NCBI RefSeq assembly: GCF_963259705.1
Contig: NC_081841.1
Location: forward strand, 121,411,827 to 121,475,826
Reading direction: 5' to 3'
Length of the DNA stretch: 64,000 nt
DNA from: Myotis daubentonii
Taxonomy: Eukaryota > Chordata > Mammalia > Chiroptera > Vespertilionidae
Notes under the pieces: model-generated
What the model saw: only the letters and a program-made list of their open reading frames with translations
The model's database searches: none
Told to the model about the DNA's origin: nothing
Position numbers and translations under genes: made by a program
Shown here: one piece after another, positions 55,164-64,000 of the stretch
Numbering within the stretch: position 1 is the first letter of the stretch
Layout: each line of letters begins with the position of its first letter

Positions 55164-56095
55164 GTCTGAACATGACCCTTTCCAATTGGACTCTTCCTTA
55201 ATTTATGACCCTCGTGCATTCCTAATTGGTCATTCTTCTGCAGAGTATCAGTTTCAAAGGTCAAAGCCCACCTGGTATCCCCCTCTTCCTCTCCCCCTTA
55301 TCTTATAACATTCCTCTAGCCTTTGTGAATGTATTCCTTCCCTTTCCCTTATCTTGCAACATTTCTCTATCATCTGTGAAAGTAAGATAAGCATTCTGGT
55401 GTCTTAGAGCTATCTCTGCGCTTCACATATGCATTCCTCTTCCATGGACTCCCCTTTTCTCTAAAACTGTTTGTCCTGTCTCTAAAATTCCTTTCACTAC
55501 TATATTGTATCATCTCATAGGGGCCACTGGAAATGCTTATGAAATGCAGACCAAACTGAAACACATGGATTTCCTTTGGGAAAGATGCAAAGGTGATTTC
55601 TTCCCCAGGTTCTTGTCCAGGTGGGCTTGAACAATGAAGCCAAGGACAAAAGGTGGTATATGGAAAGGTGGATATTTATTGAAAAACAAGCACAGACTCC
55701 CTCATGGGGAGGCTTGGTAGCCCACCAAGCCACTTATTCCTAAGGATTATAAAGGTTGCAGTTCTTTGTCTTTCAATAATCCCTTCTTATAAGTCACTAT
55801 AGAAGCTTCAAAGCACAAACACCACATGGGGACCCCTTTTTATCTACCAGCTCCTGTGGTTGAATTCTCTATCCACTGTGAAAATCTGTTTTCCCCTTTC
55901 TCCCTTTTGTTTTTCTACTCCCTGTGGATTTCCCCTTAACTTCAGTGAATGGGTATCTTCCTTTCCCCTATTCCTGTGGAATCTCTTTTCTCTCTCTCTG
56001 AATGTATGCCTTTTGGTAGCTCCCAGTCCCCAAGCTTTGTGGTCATCCCCCATGGACCATCTTAATTTCTAAAACTCCCTAAATCTGCCTATTTT
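55164..56095 (-). mobile_element. Possible antisense LTR pair remnants
   Basis: 55605-55680 ('GGTTCTTGTCCAGGTGGGC', 'GGTGGATATTTATTGAAAAA') parallels 53030-53100. The rest is T/C-rich without ORFs. It may be two related LTRs in antisense; ends and TSDs were not found. Confidence 0.3.
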
Positions 56096-56099
56096 ACCC

Positions 56100-57247
56100 C
56101 TAAAATGCCTTTCACAGAACAGCAAAAATGGGGAGACAAAGAAGCAAACGAAAAATGAAAGAAAAAGAAGAATCACCAAAAAATAAAATAAAAGAAATGG
56201 AGGCAAGAATTTGTCAGAAAAAGAACTCAGAGCAATGGTTATAAGGACACTGAAAAGGATGGAAGACAAATTCAACAACATGTGTAAGAATCAAGGAGAA
56301 ACGAAGAAGAACAAAGTGGAAATGAAGAATGACATAGCTGAAATAAAGAACACAATGGAAAGTATGAAGAGCAGACAAGAAAAAGCTGAGGACAGCATCA
56401 GCGAGTTAGAAGACAAGGGAGAAAAAAACACCCAAACAGAAAACCAATGAGGAAAAAAACCTTAAAAAGCAGGAGGAGAGCCTAAGGGAGCTTTGGGATA
56501 ACATCAAATGAAACAACATTCCCATAATAGGAATGCCAGAAGGAGAAGAAATGGAGCAAGGAATAGAAAACCTGTTTGGAAAAAAAAAAAAAAAAAGAAA
56601 GAAAACCTGTTTGAAGGAATAATGACAGAAAATTTCCATGATATTGGGAAGGAAAAAGCCACACAAGTCCAAGAAGCACACAGACTCCCAAACAAAATGA
56701 ACTCAAAAAGACTGACAACAAGACACATTATAACCAAACTGGCAAACATTAATGACAAAGTAAGAATCTTAAAGGCTGCCAGAGAGAGACAGAAAGTTAC
56801 CTACAAGGGATCTCCCATTAGACCTGTGGTTCTCAACCTGTGGGTCGCGACCCCTTTGGGGGTCGAATGACCCTTTCACAGGGGTCGCCTAAGACCATCG
56901 GAAAACATATATAATTACATATTGTTTTTGTGATTAATCACTATGCTTTAATTATGTTCAATTTGTAACAATGAAAATACATCCTGCATATCAGATATTT
57001 ACATTACGATTCATAACAGTAGCAAAATTACAGTTATGAAGTAGCAACGAAAATAATTTTATGGTTGGGGGTCACCACAACATGAGGAACTGTATTAAAG
57101 GGTCACGGCATTAGGAAGGTTGAGAACCACTGAATTAGACTATCAATTGATTTCTCAACAGAAACACATCAGGCCACAAGGGAATGGAATGAAATATAAA
57201 AAGTGATGCAAGCAAGGGACTGAATCCAAGAATACCATACCCAGCAA
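56100..57247 (+). mobile_element. Old L1 ORF1 fragment split by a hAT element
   Basis: Sense L1 ORF1: a start-like 'ATGGGGAGACAAAGAAGC' at 56129, coiled-coil coding (56211-56450), RRM and 'VTYKGSPIR' up to 56815, then after the hAT 'LSIDFSTETHQA' sequence to about 57247, where it ends without ORF2. Stops and frame changes are present, plus a local duplication of 'GAAAACCTGTTTG' around an A-run (56566-56612). Confidence 0.85.
56824..57132. mobile_element. SPIN/URR1-type non-autonomous hAT
   Basis: 309 bp. The ends CTGTGGTTCTCAACCTG and GGTTGAGAACCACTG are inverted repeats (one mismatch in the first 15). The 8-bp TSD CATTAGAC / AATTAGAC (56816-56823, 57133-57140) differs by one base. Internal 'GGGTCGCGACCCCTTTGGGG' and 'GGTTGGGGGTCACCACAACA' are hallmarks of the SPIN family, which moved horizontally among tetrapods and is called URR1 in rodents. 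No transposase. It sits inside an L1 ORF1. Confidence 0.93.
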
Positions 57248-58482
57248 TGCCAGGGTCTTTCTGCAGCAAGGGTTCAGGAATCTTGAGAAGGGTTGCGCAT
57301 AAATGAATTGGGAGACTAGACAAGAAATATAAATTTGGAAGGCATTTTGGGGACTCAGTGGAGGCTTAGGTCTAGTGACTAAGCTCTCAGAATATCTGGA
57401 CCCTCGGCTTTTTATTCACACATTTTGCCATTTAGCAAAACAAATAGACATTCATCAAAGGTAAGGTCCAGTAAACAATAATGGACCATCAGGTTAGGGG
57501 AATTGCCTTCGGCTGTTCCAGCAGCAAGTAATAACATGCAGATTTTCAGCCCTGCTGAAAGAGTCCATTCAACCTTTTGAGGACTTCTTGCATTTATTAT
57601 GACCCACTGGACTTAGCTTCCATCATATCACCCTTTTTGATTTAATAAATTTAACAAGAATGTATGCCATTTGCAGAGCTCAGGTCCTTTTAAGATTTTT
57701 AAATTCAATGACAAAGATTGGGTTCTATCATGTCCATTTAAATTGCAGCCCGGCATCAAAGGAACTAGTTTGCAGTAAGCTCCTTTCTGGGACAACAGTT
57801 CTTTGAGTTCCCTTCCCAATCACTGTCCAACAGTTTTTTATGGGTTCCCTTCCCAATCACTGTCCAACAGTTTTTTATGGGTTCCCTTCTCCATAACTGT
57901 CCCCTGTGACATGGCAACAATGATATTCTAGTTCTGGATGGTAGATAAATGGTGATCAATGGCAATGCAGGTCCGACCTTCTTTGGCTTGTCCTGGGCAA
58001 CCTGTTCTGACACACACCTGAGACTGCTAGCATGGCAAGGCATCTTCACCATCCTCCATCTCTGGATTGTTTCTCCTCTGTCTCCTCAGTGTGTTGCTTG
58101 GAGACACCGCCATCTGTGGCTGGAGTAATCTGGTCAGTTCCTCTCTCAGATCCATTGTTGCAGGAATCCACATGGGCTTGGAGGAATTTTCTGAAAATAT
58201 ATAAGCATATTCTCTACCAAAGGTTACTAAAGGGACCTTTCTATAAACCAGATTCAGGATTTTTTCATTTTGCCCAAACCATTTTCCTTTGGCTTATTCT
58301 GACGCCATGTGTGTCTGGCCATCAGCATTACAAGTGAAAAAAAATTTAAAGTAAAAGTTTAAGTAATTAACGCTTGATGTAATTCACTTACAGGAGTTTA
58401 CTCCACTATACCCCCTTTTTTTGTTATAAATAATATCAAGAGTCTTTTGGAAATCCTGCAATGCAGTCTTGATAGCTTTTTA
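57248..58482 (-). other. Unassigned, possibly antisense LTR sequence
   Basis: 'GGGTCTTTCTGCAGCAAGGG' at the left is LTR-like in antisense, and three tandem units of about 37 bp ('GGGTTCCCTTCCCAATCACT' then 'GTCCAACAGTTTTTTAT') lie at 57803-57903. No TSD or ends. No coding frame of note; the 101-codon plus ORF at 58032 has no recognised domain. Confidence 0.35.
57803..57903. repeat. Three tandem units of about 37 bp
   Basis: Two near-identical units and a third diverging after 'GGGTTCCCTTC'. Confidence 0.88.
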
Positions 58483-60840
58483 TTTTTTAAATTAAATCTT
58501 TATTGTTCAGACTATTACAGTTGTTCTTCTTTTTTCCCCCCATAGCTCCCCTCCACCCGGTTCCCACCCCACCCTCTGCCCTTACCTCCCCCTCACTGTC
58601 CTCATCCATAGGTGCACGATTATTGTCCAGTCTCTTCACGCATCCCCCACACCCCTTTCCCCCACAAGAATAGTCAGTCCATTCCCTTTCTATGCCCCTG
58701 ATTCTATTATAATCACCAGTTTATTCTGTTCATCAGATTATTTATTCACTTGATTTTTAGATTCACTTGTTGATAGATGCGTATTTGTTGTTCATAATTT
58801 GTATCTTTACCTTTTCCTTCTTCTTCCTCTTCTTAAAGGATATCTTTCAGCATTTCATATAATACTGGTTTAGTGGTGATGAACTCCTTTAGCTTTTCCT
58901 TATCTGTGAAGCTCTTTATCTGACCTTCAATTCTGAATAATAGCTTTGCTGGATAAAGTAATCTTGGTTGTAGGTTCTTGGTATTCATCACGTTGAATAT
59001 TTCTTGCCACTCCCTTCTGGCCTGCAAAGTTTCTGTTGAGAAATCAGCTGACAGTCATATGGGTACTCCCTTGTAGGTAACTGACTGTCTTTTTCTTGCT
59101 GCTTTTAAGATTCTCTCTGTTTCTTTTGCTGTTGGCATTTTAATTATGATGTGTCTTGGTGTGGTCCTCTTTGGATTCCTTTTGTTTGGGGTTCTCTGCA
59201 CTTCCTGGACTTGTAAGTCTATTTCTTTCACCAGGTAGAGGAAATTCTCTGTCATTATTTCTCCAAATAGCTTTTCAATATCTTGCTCTTTCTCATCTTC
59301 TGGCACCCCTATAATTCGGATGTTGGTACGCTTGAAGCTGTCCCAGAGGCTCCTTACACTATCTTCATATTTTTGGATTCTTTTTTCCTTTTGTTTTTCT
59401 GGTTGGGTGTTTTTTGCTTCTTTGTATTTCAGATCTTTGACTTGATTCTTGCGATCCTCTAGTCTGCTGTTGGAAGTCTATATAATATTCTTTATTTCAG
59501 ACAGTGTATGCTTAATATCTAGTTGGTCTTTTAACACAACCTCAAGGGTCTCACTAGATTTCTTGAGGGCCTCATTAAGTTTACCGGCAGTTTCTAGAAA
59601 ATTCTTGAAAAATCCTAAAAGTGTGGTTTGAAGTCTATATCCAGTATTTTGCTTTCCTCCCTTTCTGTCATTTGTGACCTGCTTCTTTGTTTCCGCATCC
59701 TTTATGCTTCCCTGTGTTGGTAGAGTGGAGTTGTGTGCTAAGGGTCTTATAGGTCCCAGTGGCTCAGCCTCACCAATTACCTGAGGTGGACACTCTTGGT
59801 GCACCCCTTTGTGAGCTTTGTGTATAGTCTTGTTGTAGTTAAGCCTTGATTGTTGTTGTTATCCCTGGGAGGAATTGACCTCCAGGCCAATTGGCTGTGA
59901 GAATCAGCTGTGTCTACAGTGGGAGAACTTCTGTGCTGAAGACACCCTTATGGGACAAGACTTGCTTCAGTGGGGCTTTGGTGCTCTCTGAGTCTGCCCC
60001 CTGAGTGTGTCACTTATGGATCTGAGGAGTTGTAATCTGGATGGTCCCCCTCTGACCACTGGGTACAGTGGCTCTTGTATCTAAGGAGGTGCTAATTTAG
60101 CCTCTTCCTGAGTCTACCCAACAGGAGCTATAAGATCTGCAAATTCCCCTTCCTTTTTGGGGGTTTAGAGGTGCCCAAATGAGGCCCAGCTGTGAAGCAA
60201 TGCAAGCTGCTGTGGGACCTTGGGCCTTCTCTTAGAAGTTCTAGGTCTGTCTGGCCCAGCTGCCCTTTGTTAGGTAATTTTCAGATTGCAAAGGGCCAGG
60301 CCATCCATATGCAAAAGCCTCTGCAGCAGCTTGGGTGGGGCAGGGTCTCAGGGGATCAACAGGGAGGAGCAAGCAGCTATGGCTGATCCTCAGCCCTGCC
60401 ATAAGGGGCCCCGCATCTCAGTGTCCAGTGGTAATCGCTGCAAGCACCTCCGAGAGAAAGCCGCACTCGAGTTCCGAGTTCTGCCAGTTGCCAAACCGTC
60501 CAGTCTCTCCCCACATGACTCCCGGTCCCCAGAGCCTCACCCAGAACTGGGGTTCAGAGCAGTCAGGGGCTTGTGACTCCCTCCAGATTCAAAAGACAGC
60601 CGCATCCTCAGTTGCCAGCCCTTGCTGCGTGCACCTCTGTACCTCTGCACTTCCGCACCTCCTCAGTGTGCTTTTCTCTTTCCTTCTAGTTGTAGAATTT
60701 CCACTCAGCCAGCCTTCCTGTGGTTCTGGATGATGTCTGTTTTGTCTTTTAGTTGTATTTTTGTATTTAGTTGTATTTTTGAATTTGTTGTGGGAAGCAG
60801 CAGTTTCCAGTGTTTACCTATGCCACCATCTTGGTTTTTC
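58483..60840 (-). mobile_element. HAL1: HAL1 (half-L1) copy 4, full-length
   Basis: Minus strand, about 2.36 kb, with the full 5'UTR (as in copy 2) starting with an AAGATGG-containing end near 60834. The TSD CTTGATAGCTTTTTA is at 58468-58482 and 60841-60855, 15 bp and identical. The 3' part is very like copies 1 and 3. Confidence 0.93.
58833..59698 (-). pseudogene. HAL1 copy 4 ORF1, frameshift and two stops
   Basis: The usual start ATG lies at 59698-59696 (MRKQR). A one-base loss (about 59629, 'CAAACC' where copy 2 has 'CAAAACC' in sense) shifts the frame; a TAG at 59478-59480 and the shared TGA at 59028-59030 follow. The body shows 'VPEDEKEQDIEKLFG', 'PRHIIIKMP' and 'QARREWQEIFNVM'. Inactive. 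Confidence 0.85.
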
Positions 60841-60855
60841 CTTGATAGCTTTTTA

Positions 60856-62083
60856 ACTCAATTCTTTGCACAGAAATATGACTGGTTTGGATTCATTGCA
60901 TGTTAAGAAGTTTTACTGTGAGATGAACCATCAGTAAAAAATTAGTTAATGCTCCAGGAATAGTTTCCTGCCTAGGACAAGTAAGTTCCCCTGAATATTC
61001 ACTTATTTCAATTTTCAAATAAGGCTTATTTTCTAACTTTACGTGTCCTTGGGTGTCTACAGTAAATGACACTAATTGAATTTCTGCTATCAGTCTTTGA
61101 GTAAATTTACACAAGGAGGCAAAATGCAAACTGTTTACTTTTCTTTTTGAGGTCTAATATATTGACTTTTAATTACAGTTTCCCAGATATTTGAAGAAAA
61201 CCTCCCTTTATTTCCTCCCAGAGTCATTTCTAGGCTACCTTTAGTGAGTTACTCTTAAAAGCCTTTTTCTTTCTTTTACACTGAGCAACAAGCATGGTTG
61301 CTTTTGAGATGCTGACCAATATTCCCATGCCTACATTTTAAGTGACTCTTTTTTTATTTATGGTGACTTTATTAATGATCAGATTTAATGCTTGAATAAT
61401 AAACTTCAGTTTACCCTGTAAATATTTGCAGAAGAGATTCAAAATTTCTTTTTATGAAGCTTAAAATTTACTTTTAAACAGCATTCTTTTTTGACTAGTA
61501 CTCATTTGCATACACAGAGGGATTATAGGAGGTCTTAGTAACTATTTTAGAGGACTTTACTAGATTCAATTGTTGAATATTTTGGCTTCTAATATAACAG
61601 GAATTATATGAGACCTTGATTATATTTTAAAAATCTAATTTATTAAATAATTAAAGTAGGCATCTTTATTGAAAAAGCAAAGCAAGCAAACTTATACATT
61701 TGATCTATGAAGTGCAGATGCAGTCCCATCCCCCAGTCTATCTAAAAAGCAGGCTGCCAGAGGGCTATTGATTGCTTTTGTTTTTAAAAATTCCCCTGCT
61801 GAATGATCTGGTTCTGCTTAAGAAATGTTCAGCAACTTTTTCCTGACCTCCCTTAGAGCTTAAAACCTTTATAACATTTAAGATATATGTATATAAATAA
61901 AATATAGCTACTAGTTTTTATTTAATAAAGCTTTCCAATTGATTTCAAGTATATCAGATCAGTGTATTTAGAAAATATTTCTTTTAAGAAGAGAGAATTA
62001 ATCCTTGAACCACTCCAAGGCTGTTGGAATGTTCCAAAAGTCATCTCTAATTAGAGTCTTGAAATTTAACTTGGTAAGATCAT

Positions 62084-62133
<50 letters not shown>

Positions 62134-63170
62134 AAAGATAATATGATATACTTTTTATAATTATTCTAAAAGATATAAATTAAATTTAAACTGGTTTTTA
62201 TATTCAAATTTTGGTTCAGACCACAGAATTAATCCTTTTTATTTAATTAGACCTAGGTTGAAATTTTTATATGTAGTATACATAAAGACTAAAATATATT
62301 TTGAACTACTAGTTTCTCTAGAGAAAATACAAGAATTATTTTCTCAAAAATAAATTTCTATACTTTATGCATTTTGTTATAACAACTATATAATTTATCC
62401 CAACTTAATTTGAACTTTAAACTCTTAGAAGCCTCAAATTTTAGGTGGCAAGTTAAATACTTAGCATTTTTCAGATTAACAATAACTTCATATTTTTAAG
62501 AATATATTTTAAATAAAATATGAGACATATTTAATTAATAGATTCAATTCTATCCTCTAGAATTTTCATATGAGGCAAACTCAGATTAACATTTCAGTAT
62601 TTTGTCATTTCAAAATACTTAGATATTTAATAAGTTTTTTATTATTTAATTCAGTAAACTCCAAAGTTTTTAGTTGCCAACAACTTTGGAAGCAAGCCTG
62701 TAGCTATTTAAATGTAAAATCGCCACATTCTTTCCTAGAGGTTGCTGTCATGGGACCAGCCCCCTCCTTTAACAAGAAGGGAACCCTCACTATCAATATA
62801 TATAAATATATATATGATTGTAACTGAAAAGCTTCACTACAAATCCAATTATTATTATCCAAGGCATTTCCTTTGGCAAATTCTGTAAGAGATAACTTAC
62901 TGACTTTCAATGGCCTTAAGGTTAACTTTGGAATATGGTTCATTATTATTCAAAAACTGCCCTTTATTATGGAAAAACCAATCTTATTGCCCAAACTCAG
63001 CCTGTATATTTTCTTCTTCTTCTTTTTTTTTTTAATTTGGGTCATTTTCGCCATCTTTCTTTTGAGAAAAACAGTGTTGGGTTTATTCTATAGCACCCGT
63101 AAAGAGATTGAACTCAGCCCAAAATTTTTCCAAAATTGGACGGAGAGCTCTTTTGTCTTAAGCTAGCTTT
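60856..63170. other. Unassigned AT-rich DNA
   Basis: About 2.3 kb of AT-rich sequence without a recognised gene or young repeat. A (TA)n run is listed separately. It might be old ERV interior in antisense, but no pol-like motif was seen. Confidence 0.35.
62089..62131. repeat. (TA)n microsatellite
   Basis: About 21 AT units. Confidence 0.95.
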
Positions 63171-63549
63171 CTTTCTTTATGAGTACAGAAATCCCAGATA
63201 CATTCCTAAATTCTGGCAAATTTTTAAATGATGGACCAGGAAATAAAAATCATGGCGATGTTGCAGAAGACCCCAGAAAAACCAAGCGACACGGGAGGAG
63301 AAGAAAATGGTGGAGGTATAGACGGACGTGTCCCATGCCTTGTCCAGCAGCAGATAAGGGTTAGCAGCTGAAACGGGTAGTATACAGACTTAATAAGCAG
63401 AAGATATTCATCTGGGAGACAGTTTGCAGCCGGGAAAGACAGAGAACCCCTGGAGAAAGGGAACGGTTGGAGATTGCGGCTGAAATCTCTTCCGGAGCGC
63501 CGGCTCAGCCGCGGAGAACTAGCCATCTTGAGTGGCTGTTATTGGAAGC

Positions 63550-63557
63550 GTATAAAT
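63550..63557 (+). promoter_or_regulatory. TATA-like box in CpG-richer segment
   Basis: GTATAAAT about 55 bp before the ATG at 63610, within CpG-richer DNA. Promoter function is inferred only. Confidence 0.3.
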
Positions 63558-63609
63558 CCAAAGACCCGGCATCCACGGCATCCAGAGATCAGCTACTAAC
63601 CCAGAAACA

Positions 63610-63906
63610 ATGGAACCCAAGCAGCGTGACTACGTGAGCTTAGAGGAACCCTGCTTCTCCCCACAGAAAGGTCAGATTTCCCCTAAAGGTGCGGTTTGTA
63701 TTTCAGGTCGGAGAGAGGAACGCATGCGTGAGCGCAGGGAAAATCTGAGCCCCACAAAGTCCGCGGCCGTTGGGGCCAGCGTGATCCGCGAGTGTGAAAG
63801 GACTCCCACAGGGCTGCTGGCAGAAGGGAATACTAAAAATAAGCCCATAGCTGGACTGGGTGCAAAAAAAGCAGCCTTGGATTTTGCCAGTGTGCCAGCT
63901 GCATAG
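63610..63906 (+). CDS. Hypothetical 98-codon ORF, doubtful
   Basis: The ORF starts MEPKQRDYVSLEEP and is rich in Lys, Arg, Glu and Ser. No domain, signal peptide or membrane segment is evident. It has an acceptable start context and a TATA-like box about 55 bp upstream. A possible splice-acceptor-like 'TTTCAGGTCGG' lies inside at about 63702. It may equally be chance in GC-richer DNA or a piece of a retroelement. Not recognised. Confidence 0.2.
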   Translation: MEPKQRDYVSLEEPCFSPQKGQISPKGAVCISGRREERMRERRENLSPTKSAAVGASVIRECERTPTGLLAEGNTKNKPIAGLGAKKAALDFASVPAA

Positions 63907-64000
63907 CACTGGGGAAGAAAGGGTGTGCGGAAGGGACTGCGCACAGAGCTGAAAGGTGGGGGCTTGTGAATTCGTGCAACCTCTCAGGTCCTTATTCTCT

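Larger units (their letters stand above)
63171..64000 (+). other. CpG-richer segment with TATA box, unassigned
   Basis: From about 63240 the sequence turns GC/CpG-richer than its surroundings (for example 63490-63520 and 63760-63790). A TATA-like GTATAAAT lies at about 63550-63557, followed by an ATG in good context (ACAATGG, 63610). It could be an LTR or 5' region of an ERV or LINE, or a promoter. I could not identify a family. Confidence 0.35.

Overview
The window looks like non-coding DNA from the nuclear genome of a vesper bat (Vespertilionidae, Myotis-like). I found no recognisable host gene, RNA gene or exon. The species call rests on four repeat types seen together: about twelve Helitrons of the HeliBat kind, with 5' TC, a 3' palindromic hairpin and terminal CTAG inserted between A and T; tRNA-derived VES SINEs; a SPIN/URR1-type hAT element; and young L1 and ORF1-only half-L1 (HAL1) retrotransposons. 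Family names come from memory of these families. Ends, target-site duplications (TSDs), stops and frames were read by eye from the sequence.

Layout. 1-9.7 kb: a hAT element at the left edge, mostly AT-rich unassigned DNA, ancient L1/MIR traces, and a VES SINE split by an ERV2-like solo LTR (8598-9475, 6-bp TSD). 9.8-15.4 kb: a MER5-like hAT, five minus-strand Helitrons and L2-like remnants. 15.6-21.95 kb: a full-length L1 on the plus strand. Both ORFs stay in frame throughout but carry one (ORF1) and four (ORF2) in-frame stops. 22.8-43.6 kb: a nest in which old minus-strand L1 sequence has received four Helitrons (one inside the terminus of another), a HAL1, three young L1 3' fragments (one with a twin-priming inversion), two SINEs and a solo LTR. 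43.9-44.8 kb: two Helitrons abutting head to tail. 44.8-50 kb: a long GAA/GGA microsatellite, a HAL1 and a VES SINE. 50-64 kb: LTR-like remnants, two more HAL1 copies, an old L1 ORF1 split by the SPIN-type hAT, and an AT-rich unassigned tail ending in a CpG-richer segment with a TATA box and a 98-codon ORF.

Nothing here works as an operon or pathway. The useful content is the insertion history and what it says about the elements. Most interesting are four HAL1 copies of which three share the same CGA-to-TGA stop in ORF1, the nested and tandem Helitrons (six of twelve carrying octamer motifs), and two-heptad tandem duplications in the L1 ORF1 coiled coil.
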